A stretch of 64,000 bases of DNA from Gluconacetobacter takamatsuzukensis (GCF_014174275.1 NZ_JABEQK010000002.1:248001-312000), one strand, 5' to 3'. Counted from the first letter of the stretch, positions 37,855 to 47,185 are shown. Notes: generated by a model from the letters alone, not told the origin. Numbers and translations are program-made.

Positions 37855-39420
37855 TCAATCGTTATCGTCGTCACCACCCGACGCGCCGCTGTCATCCGGC
37901 GCCCCCGGGGTCACGGCCACGAAGATGCTCTGCCCGTTGCGCAGCACGCGCAGCAGCACCGACTGGTTGGCTTTCAGGGCCGCGCGAACGGCCGTGACCG
38001 TGGCACCGGGATTATCGACCGGGCTGTTGCCGACGGCCTGGATCACGTCGCCGGCGTGAATCCCCGCCTGCTCGGCCACCGAACCCGCCTGGACATCGCT
38101 GACGACGACACCGCGCACCGAAGCCCCCAGCCCAAGCTGCTGGCGCAGGTCAGAGGTCAGCGGCGACAGCGAAACCCCCAGCCGCGGCCCGCCGACATCG
38201 CTCTTGTCGCCCACCGAGCCGTCGGGCGACGACGCGCTGGACAGGTTGGCGATCTTCACCGTGGCGGTCTGCGCCGCATTGCCGCGCAGATACGCGATCG
38301 TCGCCGACGTGCCCGGCGGCAGAGACGCAACCTTGACCGCCAAATCATGCGGGCTGTCGATCTTCTGGCCGTTCAGGGTGGTGATCACGTCGCCTGCCTT
38401 CAGCCCCGCCTTCTCGGCCGGGCTGCTGTTGCTGACGCTGGCCACCAGCGCGCCGCTGGGCGGGGCGCCGTCGGTGGCCGGCTTCAGGCCCAGCGCCTTG
38501 GCCATGGCCGGCGTGATCACCTGCGCGACAACGCCCAGATAGCCGCGCGTGACATGACCGGTCTTCTGCAACTGGAAGACGACATTCTTGACCACGTCGG
38601 AGGGAATGGCGAACCCGATGCCGATCGACCCGCCCGAGGGCGACAGGATGGCGGTGTTCACGCCCACCACCTTGCCGTCCTGGGTAAAGAGCGGCCCACC
38701 CGAATTGCCGCGATTGATCGGCGCATCGACCTGGATGAACGAATCATAGGGCCCGTCGCCGATATCGCGGCCCCGTGCCGAGACGATGCCCGCCGTCACC
38801 GTGCCGCCCAGCCCGAACGGATTGCCGACCGCGACCACCCATTCGCCGGGCTCCACCTTGTCGGAATCGCCCAGTTCGATGAAGCGCAGCTTGCTCTGGG
38901 TCGAAACCTTCAGCAGCGCCAGGTCGGTCTTGGGGTCGCGGCCGATGATCTTGGCGGGCAGTGTGGTGCCGTCATCGAGCGTCACCGTCACCTTGGTCGC
39001 GCCCTTGACCACATGGTTGTTGGTCACGACGAACCCGTCCGCCGAGATGATGAAGCCCGAGCCCCGGGCCTCCACCGTGCGGCGCTGCTGCTGCGGCATC
39101 ATCTGGAACGGGAACGGGAAGGGAAAGGGCATCTGCTGCTGGCCCTGCATCCCGCCCTCTTCGTCCGCATCGTCCATGCGGATGTTGGCGGTGATCGAGA
39201 CCACGGCAGGGCGCACCTGCTTCACCAGATTGACGAAATTGGGCAGGGTCTGGATCTGGGTATCGGGCCGGATCACCCCTGTCTCGTCAGCCCGTGCCGT
39301 GTCCGCCGTCACGGCCTGCACCGCGCCCCCCAGCATGGTCCCGGCGACCAGCGCGGCCAAAACACTGCCCCGCATCCGGCGAGGGCGGAAAGACATCTTC
39401 GGCTGAAACTCGTCAGTCAT
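37855..39420 (-). CDS. DegP/HtrA-type periplasmic serine protease (Do family)
   Basis: A 521-residue exported protease. A signal peptide is near residues 16-45 (VLAALVAGTMLGGAVQAVTA, cleavage near ARA). The trypsin-like domain has the triad His in VVTNNHVVKGA, Asp in DPKTDLALLKV, and Ser in INRGNSGGPLF. A flexible loop carries a PFPFPFPF-type repeat with Met/Gln. Two PDZ domains follow (GYLGVVAQVITPAMAKALGL and RLGVSLSPLTSDLRQQLGLG regions). The C-terminus ends in an unusual acidic Gly/Asp tail. It acts as protease or chaperone on misfolded envelope proteins. ATG at 39420 with AGGA upstream. Confidence 0.95.
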   Translation of the reverse strand: MTDEFQPKMSFRPRRMRGSVLAALVAGTMLGGAVQAVTADTARADETGVIRPDTQIQTLPNFVNLVKQVRPAVVSITANIRMDDADEEGGMQGQQQMPFPFPFPFQMMPQQQRRTVEARGSGFIISADGFVVTNNHVVKGATKVTVTLDDGTTLPAKIIGRDPKTDLALLKVSTQSKLRFIELGDSDKVEPGEWVVAVGNPFGLGGTVTAGIVSARGRDIGDGPYDSFIQVDAPINRGNSGGPLFTQDGKVVGVNTAILSPSGGSIGIGFAIPSDVVKNVVFQLQKTGHVTRGYLGVVAQVITPAMAKALGLKPATDGAPPSGALVASVSNSSPAEKAGLKAGDVITTLNGQKIDSPHDLAVKVASLPPGTSATIAYLRGNAAQTATVKIANLSSASSPDGSVGDKSDVGGPRLGVSLSPLTSDLRQQLGLGASVRGVVVSDVQAGSVAEQAGIHAGDVIQAVGNSPVDNPGATVTAVRAALKANQSVLLRVLRNGQSIFVAVTPGAPDDSGASGGDDDND

Positions 39421-39560
39421 AGCATTCCTGATTGTTGCTGGGGCGACCGGGCAAGACGCCGCCCCTTCTGAGGGATCGTCCAGCAGAGTACGTGGACCGA
39501 CCAAACCTGTCCCGTACCTGTCGATGAAGGATGCGTTATCTAAGCGCTTCCCGCAAATTC

Positions 39561-40025
39561 TCACCGCCGAAGGGCCTGGAAGAACCCGCGCAGCAGATCC
39601 CCCGCCTCGCGCTCGCGCACCCCGCCCACCCATTCGGGCCGGTGCAGGCAGTCCGGCCGGGCCAGCAGGCGCGGCCCATGCTCCACCCCCCCGCCCTTGG
39701 GGTCGTAGGCGCCGAACAGGATGCGCCCGACCCGGAAATGCACCGCCGCCGCCGCGCACATCGGGCAGGGCTCCAGCGTTACCACCAGCGTGCACCCGGT
39801 CAGGCGCGGGCTGCCCAGCCGCCGGGCGGCGGCCCGCATGACCAGCATTTCGGCATGGGCGCCCGCATCCTGCGCGGCCTCCACCCGGTTGCCGTCCCGC
39901 GCCAGCACGCTGCCGTCCGGCCCCAGCAGCACCGCCCCCACCGGCACCTCGCCCCGGGCGGCGGCGGCCCGCGCCTCGTCCAGCGCCATGCCCATCGGGT
40001 CGGCGGGGGGCCGGTCAGCCGGCAT
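39561..40025 (-). CDS. tadA: tRNA(Arg) adenosine-34 deaminase
   Basis: A 154-residue zinc deaminase making inosine at the wobble base of tRNA-Arg(ACG). The catalytic HAEMLV (zinc His and general-acid Glu) and PCPMCAAA (zinc Cys pair) motifs are intact, as are EVPVGAVLL and GAYDPKGGGVEHGPRL. The start could be 40025 or an internal ATG at 39995 (MGMALDEARAAA), which is closer to the usual length. tadA next to rluB and rsmD is a familiar alphaproteobacterial arrangement; here two genes lie between. Confidence 0.95.
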   Translation of the reverse strand: MPADRPPADPMGMALDEARAAAARGEVPVGAVLLGPDGSVLARDGNRVEAAQDAGAHAEMLVMRAAARRLGSPRLTGCTLVVTLEPCPMCAAAAVHFRVGRILFGAYDPKGGGVEHGPRLLARPDCLHRPEWVGGVREREAGDLLRGFFQALRR

Positions 40026-40342
40026 CGCGCGACACCCGGCCGAAAGATGGCGAGAAACCGCAGAAAATCAGGTCCTGTCGTCGCCCGGTCATGAAACTCC
40101 GTCCTCGTCGCCCGCGTTCGCGTCACACCCCATCCCGTCGCCTCCCTATGCCGGCGACGGGGGCGCTGCGGCGTTCACAAGATATTACAGCGCCACACCG
40201 CGCCAGGGGCCACCCGAACAGGGCGAACCGGGGAAAAAATGTTGATTTTAATGGACAGGCCGCGTCACGAATGACAGTGTAACACAACCCCCGGTAACGT
40301 ATCCTGTAACAATCGGGACCGATATGAAACAGGAGGCTGACG
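40026..40342. promoter_or_regulatory. Upstream region of the small lipoprotein gene
   Basis: A 317-bp gap between tadA and the small gene at 40343. The last 110 bp are AT-richer and carry three direct copies of GTAAC (40279-40283, 40294-40298, 40306-40310). These may be operator half-sites. No clear -35/-10 pair was found and no gene was seen in the rest. Confidence 0.35.
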
Positions 40343-40468
40343 ATGAATACACTCACGTTGATCCTGGCCGCTGCGGCAATCGTCATCGGTTTTTCCGCCT
40401 GCGAACCCGAGCTGATGGGGCACCATACAATGACCGCGAGCCTGCATTCGATGGTCTCCGACGGCTGA
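40343..40468 (+). CDS. Small lipoprotein, 41 aa (entericidin-like)
   Basis: A 41-codon gene preceded by a strong AGGAGG at 40331-40336, seven bases before the ATG. The protein begins MNTLTLILAAAAIVIGF and continues SACEPELMGHH to a short polar tail ending VSDG. The hydrophobic run ends in FSAC, a lipobox-like site, so Cys20 may be lipidated. Size and design resemble entericidin-type envelope lipoproteins, but no homology is claimed. Three GTAAC direct repeats lie upstream. It is easily missed by gene callers because of its length. Confidence 0.6.
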   Translation: MNTLTLILAAAAIVIGFSACEPELMGHHTMTASLHSMVSDG

Positions 40469-40632
40469 CGCCGCGAGGTTCCGGTTTTCCACGAGATGCC
40501 GGATGCTCCCCGGTGACAGCCCGGGCGGCACATACCGATGAGACCGGGCGCGACCGCCTGCCGCCGCCGGCGACAGGCGGTTTCACGCATAGCGGATTTC
40601 CCTGACGACGATATTCCTCTAGGTCAGGCGGG

Positions 40633-41364
40633 ATGACCCGATCCCGCCCCCTGATCGGCGTGACCCTGGACAGCGAAGCCGCCATCCCCGACGGGAGCGG
40701 CTATTCGCGCTTTCCGTGGTACGCCCTGCGCTGCAATTACATGGACGCCATCGCCGATGCCGGCGGCCTGCCGGTCGCACTGCCCCATCGCGCCGACCTG
40801 GCGGCCGCCATGCTGGCGCGGCTGGACGGGCTGGTCATCACCGGCGGCGCGTTCGACCTCGACCCGGTCCTGTACGGCGCGGGCCGGCGCCACGACAGCG
40901 TCACCCTCAAGGCCGGCCGCACCCAGGCCGAACTGGCGCTGGCACAGGGCGCCATTGCGTCGGGCCTGCCGGTGCTGGGCATCTGCGGCGGCCAGCAATT
41001 GCTGGCCGTGGCGCTCGGCGGCACCCTGGTCCAGCATATCCCCGACGAGGTCGCTGCTCCCCTGGCGCACGAACAGCCCAATCCGCGCGACCAGGCCGGC
41101 CACGAGGTCGACATCCTGCCCGGCACCCTTCTGGCACGGGTGACCGGCGCCACGCGGATCGCCGTCAATTCCGCCCATCATCAGGCCGTGCGCGACCCGG
41201 GCCGGGCCGCCATCTGCGCCGTGGCGCCCGATGGCGTGGCCGAGGCCATCGAATATCCTGGCCATCCCTTCTGCCTGGGCGTGCAATGGCACCCGGAATT
41301 CGCCATATCCTTGGCGGACAGACATATTTTTTCCGCCCTGATAGAGGCTTCGGGATCGAGATGA
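40633..41364 (+). CDS. Class I glutamine amidotransferase-like hydrolase (peptidase C26, PuuD-like)
   Basis: A 243-residue protein with the nucleophile in VLGICGGQQLLAVALGG and the His-Glu pair in GVQWHPEFA, plus LDGLVITGGAFDLDP and NSAHHQAV, typical of the gamma-glutamyl hydrolase/PuuD group. It would cleave a gamma-glutamyl amide such as gamma-glutamyl-GABA or gamma-glutamyl amines. No putrescine pathway genes are nearby. Its stop overlaps the rluB start (ATGA), so it is translationally tied to a ribosomal RNA modification gene. Confidence 0.85.
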   Translation: MTRSRPLIGVTLDSEAAIPDGSGYSRFPWYALRCNYMDAIADAGGLPVALPHRADLAAAMLARLDGLVITGGAFDLDPVLYGAGRRHDSVTLKAGRTQAELALAQGAIASGLPVLGICGGQQLLAVALGGTLVQHIPDEVAAPLAHEQPNPRDQAGHEVDILPGTLLARVTGATRIAVNSAHHQAVRDPGRAAICAVAPDGVAEAIEYPGHPFCLGVQWHPEFAISLADRHIFSALIEASGSR

Positions 41365-42137
41365 CAAAGCGCGACGACACCAGCCGACCCGAGCGCGGCG
41401 AACGGATCGCCAAATGGCTGGCCCGCTCCGGCATCGCCAGCCGCCGCGATGCCGAACGCATGGTCGAGGAAGGGCGCGTGCGCCTGAACGGCGAGCCCGT
41501 CGCCCATCCCGCCACCTTCGTCGCGGCGGGCGACGTCGTGCAGGTGGACAATACGGTGGTGGAATCCCCCGAGCGCACCCGGCTCTGGCGCTACCACAAG
41601 CCCGACGGGCTGGTGACGACTCATCGCGACCCCGAGGGCCGGCCGACCGTCTTCGCCTCGCTGCCCGAGGGCATGCCCCGCGTCATAAGCATCGGGCGGC
41701 TGGACCTGAACAGCGAGGGCCTGCTGCTGCTGACCAATGACGGCGAACTGGCCCGGCGGCTGGAACTGCCCTCCAACGGCTGGCTGCGCCGCTACCGCGT
41801 GCGCGTCTTCGGCATGGTGGACGAGGCTCAGCTCAAGTCCCTGGCCGACGGCAGCGTGTTCGAAGGCGTGCGCTACGGCCCGATCGAAGCCGGGCTGGAT
41901 TCCCGCAAGGGCGACAATGCGTGGCTGACCGTCGCCCTGCGCGAGGGCAAGAACCGCGAAGTGCGCAAGGTCATGCGCGGGCTGAACCTGCATGTCAGCC
42001 GGCTGATCCGCACCGCCTACGGCCCGTTCCAGCTCGGCACCCTGCAACGCTCGGAACTCGAGGAAGTGCCGGGAAAGGTCCTGCGCGAGCAGATCCCCGG
42101 GCTGGGCCCGGCCCCGCGTCCCGCGCGCCGGTCCTGA
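41361..42137 (+). CDS. rRNA pseudouridine synthase (RsuA/RluB family)
   Basis: A 258-residue enzyme. An S4 RNA-binding domain at the N-terminus (RIAKWLARSGIASRRDAERM, RVRLNGEPV) is followed by the catalytic domain with ISIGRLDLNSEGLLLLTNDG, whose Asp is the catalytic residue, and REGKNREVRKVMRGLNLHVS. It isomerises a uridine in 23S or 16S rRNA, probably as RluB. It is followed 7 bp later by rsmD, another rRNA-modifying gene. ATG at 41361. Confidence 0.92.
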   Translation: MTKRDDTSRPERGERIAKWLARSGIASRRDAERMVEEGRVRLNGEPVAHPATFVAAGDVVQVDNTVVESPERTRLWRYHKPDGLVTTHRDPEGRPTVFASLPEGMPRVISIGRLDLNSEGLLLLTNDGELARRLELPSNGWLRRYRVRVFGMVDEAQLKSLADGSVFEGVRYGPIEAGLDSRKGDNAWLTVALREGKNREVRKVMRGLNLHVSRLIRTAYGPFQLGTLQRSELEEVPGKVLREQIPGLGPAPRPARRS

Positions 42138-42144
42138 CCGGCCG

Positions 42145-42720
42145 ATGCGCATCGTCGCCGGCCAATGGCGCGGCCGCGCGCTCGTGGCACCCCCGGGCCG
42201 CACCACCCGCCCCACCGCCGACCGGGTCCGCCAGGCCCTGTTCGACATGCTGCTGCACGCGCCCTGGGGCGGCTACGACCTGATGGCACAGGCCCATGTG
42301 CTGGACGGCTTCGCCGGCACCGGCGCGCTGGGGCTGGAAGCCCTGTCGCGCGGCGCGGTCCACTGCACGTTCTTCGAAACCGACCGCGCCGCCCTGGCCG
42401 CCCTGCGCGCCAACATCGCCGCCTGCAGGGCGGCCGGGCGCACGACCCTGCGCGGCGACATCACCCGCCCCCCCGCCGCCGCCCGCCCGTGCGACCTGCT
42501 GCTGCTGGACCCGCCCTACGGGCAGGGCCTGCCCGAACGCGCCCTGGCGGCGCTGTCCCGGACCGGCTGGATCGCCCTCGGCGCCCTGGTCGTGATCGAG
42601 ACCGGCGCCGACGAGCCCCTGCCGACCTGCGCCCCCATCCTGCCCGAGGCCCCCCTGGCCGAGCGGCACCACGGCGCGGCACGGCTTTCGATCTGGCGGG
42701 CCGGCGCAATGCCGCAATAA
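42145..42720 (+). CDS. rsmD: 16S rRNA (guanine966-N2)-methyltransferase
   Basis: A 191-residue Rossmann methyltransferase. It starts MRIVAGQWRGRALVAPPG and carries RPTADRVRQALFDML, the SAM motif VLDGFAGTGALGLEALSRGA, and the catalytic LLLLDPPYGQG (DPPY, as expected for N2-guanine methylation). Acts on the 30S subunit. Seven bp after the pseudouridine synthase gene and probably in the same transcript. Confidence 0.96.
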   Translation: MRIVAGQWRGRALVAPPGRTTRPTADRVRQALFDMLLHAPWGGYDLMAQAHVLDGFAGTGALGLEALSRGAVHCTFFETDRAALAALRANIAACRAAGRTTLRGDITRPPAAARPCDLLLLDPPYGQGLPERALAALSRTGWIALGALVVIETGADEPLPTCAPILPEAPLAERHHGAARLSIWRAGAMPQ

Positions 42721-42858
42721 CGGCCGAACCGCCCTTCTGTATCCGGGAAAGGGCGGGCTATACTTCCTCCGTTTCCGGACCGGGGGCCGGCCCGTTCCCG
42801 GCCGGACCGTCCGCTTCATCGTGCCTGCAATCGGGGCAGCCCCGCCCGTTCCCCCCCG

Positions 42859-45579
42859 ATGACGGCCCAGCGTACAGGACCCGAACATTTGCCGAGCTTT
42901 GGCCGCTACATTCCTGCCTCCCTGAACGCGCCGCGCATCCGGTCCGCCGCACGGCAGAGACTGGCCGAGATGGGCGGCATGGTGCTGTGGCTTCTGGCCC
43001 TGGCGCTGGCCGCGTCGCTGTGGAGCTACAATCCGCTCGACCCGTCGATGAACACCGCCAGCACCCAGCCCCCCACCAACCTGCTGGGCATGGCCGGTTC
43101 CTACCTGGCGGACGTGCTGCTGCAGAATGTCGGCATCACCTGCGCCCTGCCGATCCTGGCGATGATGGCATGGGGCTGGCGCGTCATCCGCCACGCGGCC
43201 ATGGGGTCGATCCTGCTGCGGGCGGTGGCGGTGCTGTGCGCCATGCCGGTCATGGGCGCATTGCTGGCGGCCGTGCCGGTGCTGGCCCCGTTCCTGCCGG
43301 CCCCGCACTGGCCCACCGAATCCGGCCTGGGCGGCGCGTTCGGCCTGTCCATCGCCCATACCGCGATCCAGGCGGGCGCCTCGCTGCTGGGCCCGGCCGG
43401 GCGGCTGGCCGTCTGGGTGCTCGGGCTGCTGCTGACGATCCTGCTGGTACCGCTCGGGATCGGCCTGTCCCGCACCGAATGGGCGGCCATCGCCCGGGCC
43501 GTGCGCCTCGTCGCCCGGCAGCCGATGCGCCTGGCCCGCCGCATGCCCGCCCCCCCTGCCCCGGCCGACCGCCCCGCCGCCGACACGGGTCGCTGGAGCG
43601 GCACGCTGGACGGCACGGTCCCCCCGCCGCGCCCCGATCTGTCCGCCCAGGCACGCGCGCCCGAACCGCCCCGCCCCCTCCGCACCGAGCGCCCGGCACC
43701 CGAGGCACGGCCCGCCGCCGCCTCTCGCCCGGCCGCCCGGCCGCCCGCCCGCCCGTCGCTGGGCACGGGCTGGGTCCAGCCCCCGGGCATGGAGAGCGAC
43801 ACCACCGACGAAGCCCCGCCCCTGTTGCTGGGCGGCCCCGCCACACAGGCCGTAGCCCCCCGGCCGGTACCGGACGCCCCACGCCCCGCCGCCCCGCCGG
43901 CCGCGCCGACGGTCGAGGGCCCGCGCCCCTCGCTGATGGGCCGGCTGTTCGGCAGAAGCCCCGACACGGCCGAACCACCCTCCGCCGCCCCCCGCGCGGC
44001 TCCCGACCGGGGCGATTACGCGCCTCCCCCCCGCTCCGACGGCCGCGACCCGTGGCGCCTGCCGCCGCTGGACCTGCTGAAACCCGCGCCGTCGCACGCC
44101 CAGACCGGGCCGTCGCAGGACGCGTTGCAGGCCAATGCGCGGCTGCTGGAAACCGTGCTGTCCGATTACGGCGTGCAGGGGCAGATCGGGCAGATCCATG
44201 CCGGCCCCGTGGTCACGCTGTACGAGCTGGAGCCCGCGCCGGGCATCCGCTCGGCCCGGGTGATCGGCCTGGCGGACGACGTGGCGCGGTCGCTGTCGGT
44301 GCTCAGCGTGCGCATCGCCACCGTGCCGGGCCGCAACGTGATCGGCATCGAAGTGCCCAATGCACGGCGCGAGACGGTGTACCTGTCCGAACTGTTCACC
44401 GACGATGCCTGGCACCACGCCTCGTCGCAGCTCTGCCTGGCGCTGGGCAAGGATATTTCCGGCATGCCGGTCTATGGCGACCTGGCGCGCATGCCGCATC
44501 TGCTGATCGCCGGCACCACCGGCTCGGGCAAGTCGGTCGGCGTCAACGCGATGATCCTGTCGCTGCTGTTCCGCATGTCGCCCGAGGAATGCCGCCTGAT
44601 CCTGATCGACCCCAAGATCCTGGAACTGTCGATCTACGAAGGCATCCCGCACCTGATGACGCCGGTCGTCACCGAACCGGCCAAGGCCGTCGCCGCGCTG
44701 AAATGGACGGTGCGGGAAATGGACCGCCGCTACCGCGCCATGTCGCACCTGCAAGTGCGCAATATCGGCGGCTATAACGAGCGGGTAGCCGACGCAAGGC
44801 GGCGCGGCGAGGTCGTCTCGCGCCGCGTGCAGACCGGCTACGACCCCGAAACCGGCCGCCCGACCTTCGAGGAACAGCAGCTCGCGCTGGACTCCCTGCC
44901 CTATATCGTCGTGGTGATCGACGAGATGGCGGACCTGATGATGGTCGCGGGCAAGGAGATCGAAACGGCGGTGCAGCGCCTGGCGCAGAAGGCCCGCGCG
45001 GCGGGCATCCACGTGATCATGGCGACCCAGCGCCCGTCGGTGGACGTGATCACCGGCACCATCAAGGCCAATTTCCCTACCCGCATCTCGTTCCAGGTCA
45101 TCAGCAAGTTCGACAGCCGCACCATCCTGGGCGAGCAGGGGGCCGAGCAGCTCCTGGGCCAGGGCGACATGCTGTACATGCAGGGCGGCGGCCGGATCAC
45201 CCGCGTCCACGGCCCCTTCGTCGCGGATGGCGAGGTCGAGGACGTGGTCCGCTTCCTGCGCAGCCAGGGCGAGCCGATCTACGACGACGACGTGATCTCG
45301 GCCCAGGACGAGGATGGCGGCGGCGGCAGCAGCGGCAAGTCCTCCGGCAACGGGCTGGCCGGCAGCTACGACGACGAAACCAGCCTGTTCGACCAGGCGG
45401 TGGCCGTGGTGGCGCGCGAGGGCAAGGCCTCGACCTCCTTCATCCAGCGCCATCTCTCCATCGGCTACAACCGCGCGGCCAAGATCATCGAGCAGATGGA
45501 AAAAGAGGGTATCGTCAGCCCGGCCAACCATGTCGGCCGGCGCGAAGTCCTGCTGCGCCGAACCGACGAAGACGAATGA
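42859..45579 (+). CDS. ftsK: DNA translocase FtsK
   Basis: A 906-residue divisome protein. The N-terminal part (residues about 35-200) has four membrane helices. A Pro/Ala/Arg-rich linker to about residue 400 follows. The motor domain has an alpha region and the Walker A GTTGSGKSVG near residue 552, Walker B VVVIDEMADLMMV, and a RecA-like ATMRPSVDVITG-type stretch (ATQRPSVDVITGTIKANFPT). The C-terminal winged-helix gamma domain reads FDQAVAVVAREGKASTSFIQ and on to VGRREVL. It pumps DNA at the septum and activates XerCD at dif. The stop overlaps the pseudouridine synthase start. Confidence 0.97.
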   Translation: MTAQRTGPEHLPSFGRYIPASLNAPRIRSAARQRLAEMGGMVLWLLALALAASLWSYNPLDPSMNTASTQPPTNLLGMAGSYLADVLLQNVGITCALPILAMMAWGWRVIRHAAMGSILLRAVAVLCAMPVMGALLAAVPVLAPFLPAPHWPTESGLGGAFGLSIAHTAIQAGASLLGPAGRLAVWVLGLLLTILLVPLGIGLSRTEWAAIARAVRLVARQPMRLARRMPAPPAPADRPAADTGRWSGTLDGTVPPPRPDLSAQARAPEPPRPLRTERPAPEARPAAASRPAARPPARPSLGTGWVQPPGMESDTTDEAPPLLLGGPATQAVAPRPVPDAPRPAAPPAAPTVEGPRPSLMGRLFGRSPDTAEPPSAAPRAAPDRGDYAPPPRSDGRDPWRLPPLDLLKPAPSHAQTGPSQDALQANARLLETVLSDYGVQGQIGQIHAGPVVTLYELEPAPGIRSARVIGLADDVARSLSVLSVRIATVPGRNVIGIEVPNARRETVYLSELFTDDAWHHASSQLCLALGKDISGMPVYGDLARMPHLLIAGTTGSGKSVGVNAMILSLLFRMSPEECRLILIDPKILELSIYEGIPHLMTPVVTEPAKAVAALKWTVREMDRRYRAMSHLQVRNIGGYNERVADARRRGEVVSRRVQTGYDPETGRPTFEEQQLALDSLPYIVVVIDEMADLMMVAGKEIETAVQRLAQKARAAGIHVIMATQRPSVDVITGTIKANFPTRISFQVISKFDSRTILGEQGAEQLLGQGDMLYMQGGGRITRVHGPFVADGEVEDVVRFLRSQGEPIYDDDVISAQDEDGGGGSSGKSSGNGLAGSYDDETSLFDQAVAVVAREGKASTSFIQRHLSIGYNRAAKIIEQMEKEGIVSPANHVGRREVLLRRTDEDE

Positions 45580-46322
45580 CCCGGCGCACCCGCCGCCCCC
45601 CGCCCCGTCCGGCCCCCCCGCCGGCACGCGCCCCCGCACCGCGCACCCTGGGCGACGGGGCCGACCCGTTCCCGGTCCTGTTCCGCGATCCCCGCTTCCT
45701 GGTCATCGACAAGCCGCCGGGCCTCGCCGTCCACCCCGGCCCCGGCGGCGGCCCCTCGGTCGAGGATTCCTTCCCGCTGCTATCGCGGCGGCCCGACGGC
45801 CCATGGCTGGCCCACCGGCTGGATCGCGACACTTCGGGTTGCCTGCTGATCGCCCTGCGCAAGCAGCCGCTCCTGGCCGCACAGGCAGCCTTCGCCAACG
45901 GCCTGGCCCGCAAGACCTACTGGGCCGTCGTCCACGGGCGTCCCCCCGCCGACAGCGGCATGGTGACGATGACGATGGCCAAACAGTCGGACAAACAGGG
46001 CTGGCGCATGATCCAGACCCCGACCGGGCAGGATTCGCGCACCACATGGCGGCTGCTGGCCACCGACGGCCAGATCAGCTGGCTGGAACTGCATTTGCTG
46101 ACGGGGCGCACCCACCAGGCCCGGCTGCACTGCGCCAGCCTGGGCTGCCCGGTATTGGGCGACCCGCTCTACGGCGACGCAGCCGGCCAGGACGGCACCA
46201 TGCTGCACCTGATGAACCGCGCCCTCTCCCTGCCCCTGGAACCGCCGGTGTCCGCCATCGCCCCTCCACCCGACCATATGCGCGCGGCCCTCGCACGCCT
46301 GGGCTGGAAGGACGAAGGCTAA
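45576..46322 (+). CDS. RluA-family RNA pseudouridine synthase
   Basis: A 248-residue enzyme with the RluA signature HRLDRDTSGCLLIALRK (catalytic Asp), FLVIDKPPGLAVHPG, ARKTYWAVVHGRP, and LELHLLTGRTHQARLHCASL followed by GCPVLGDPLYG. It lacks an S4 domain; the first 30 residues are Pro/Arg/Ala-rich. Probably an RluC-, RluD- or TruC-type enzyme acting on rRNA or tRNA. ATGA overlap with ftsK. A family A repeat follows the stop. Confidence 0.92.
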   Translation: MTRRTRRPPPRPAPPPARAPAPRTLGDGADPFPVLFRDPRFLVIDKPPGLAVHPGPGGGPSVEDSFPLLSRRPDGPWLAHRLDRDTSGCLLIALRKQPLLAAQAAFANGLARKTYWAVVHGRPPADSGMVTMTMAKQSDKQGWRMIQTPTGQDSRTTWRLLATDGQISWLELHLLTGRTHQARLHCASLGCPVLGDPLYGDAAGQDGTMLHLMNRALSLPLEPPVSAIAPPPDHMRAALARLGWKDEG

Positions 46323-46374
46323 CCGTATCGCCCCACCACGGCTCCGCCCTGCCCCCAATCGCCGGAAAACGACC

Positions 46375-46427
46375 GGGTTTCCAAAGGGCGACTGCCCTTT
46401 GGTGGGTCAAGGGCAAAGCCCTTGGCG
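46375..46427 (+). repeat. Family A double-hairpin repeat, copy 2
   Basis: GGGTTTCCAAAGGGC, then GCCCTTTGG (hairpin 1), GTGGGTC, then CAAGGGCAAAGCCCTTG (hairpin 2) and GCG. It lies between the convergent RluA-type gene and the hypothetical gene at 46439, so it can terminate both. Same order and almost the same sequence as at 52367-52417. Confidence 0.8.
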
Positions 46428-46438
46428 GCACGCCCCGC

Positions 46439-46987
46439 TCAAGGCACCTCCTCCAGCGCATGAAGGCAATCGGCCCCCTGGTCGATCAGATGGATATCAT
46501 GCACCCCCCGGATCGCCGTAAGCGCCCGGGGCCGCCACGATGCGGGCTCGGCCACCGGCGCGCAGATCGTCCGCCCGCCCAGCTCGGCGCTGTTCGTCCG
46601 GTCGAGGATCGCCAGCACCGCACGCGGATTGCGGGGCAGCGCCCGGCGCAGTGCCCCCTGAAGCGCGCGGCCGGTTGCCTGGTCGGCGGCCGGTATCAGG
46701 TCAGGCAGCAGCGCGATCCAGTTCTCCCATCCCGCCGCCACCGCGCGGCGCACGCGCGGCCATTCCCGCTCGCGGGTCAGCATCCGCGCCACCTCGTGGG
46801 CGCCGTCCTGCCGGATCCGCTCGGCCAGCCCCCGCGCGGTCAGCGGCTGTGCGGCTTCCAGCGGCCCGAAGGCCGTCGTCACCGCCTCGGCACCGATGGC
46901 GGGGAATGTCAGCACCAGCCCCGTCGCCAGCAGGGCAAGGCGCAGCGGCGTGAACAGGCGGGCGAGCAGGGCACGGCGGATGAACAA
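46439..46987 (-). CDS. Exported hypothetical protein, 182 aa
   Basis: A 182-residue protein with a basic N-terminus and hydrophobic core (LRLALLATGLVLTFPAIGAEA) that looks like a cleavable signal peptide ending near AEA. The rest alternates charged and hydrophobic residues with RWENWIALLPD-type helices (GWENWIALLPDLIPAADQ) and LDRTNSAELGGRTICAPVAE; two Cys are present in the mature part. I recognise no domain. It starts at 46987 and is divergent from the DUF3126 gene. A periplasmic location is likely. Confidence 0.6.
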   Translation of the reverse strand: MFIRRALLARLFTPLRLALLATGLVLTFPAIGAEAVTTAFGPLEAAQPLTARGLAERIRQDGAHEVARMLTREREWPRVRRAVAAGWENWIALLPDLIPAADQATGRALQGALRRALPRNPRAVLAILDRTNSAELGGRTICAPVAEPASWRPRALTAIRGVHDIHLIDQGADCLHALEEVP

Positions 46988-47185
46988 AAGGGCCTCCGGA
47001 ACAGGGTGCTGATGGAACAGGACAATCAGACGATTGAGGCGGGAAGGCGGCTTTTCCGCGCTCCGACGCGGTTGCGGGCGGGCCGTCGAATGCCTATAGC
47101 GGGCAGCATCAGATCGGGCACGGACGGCGTCCGCCCCGTCACCGGGCCGCGCCGGCGGCCCACCCTATCCGACAGAGAGCATTCC

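Noticed and set aside
41995-45639. A 1200-codon open frame antisense to ftsK and rsmD.
   Set aside because: It is a mirror of ftsK codon structure, rich in Gly/Arg/Gln/His with no domain; the FtsK frame shows all motifs.
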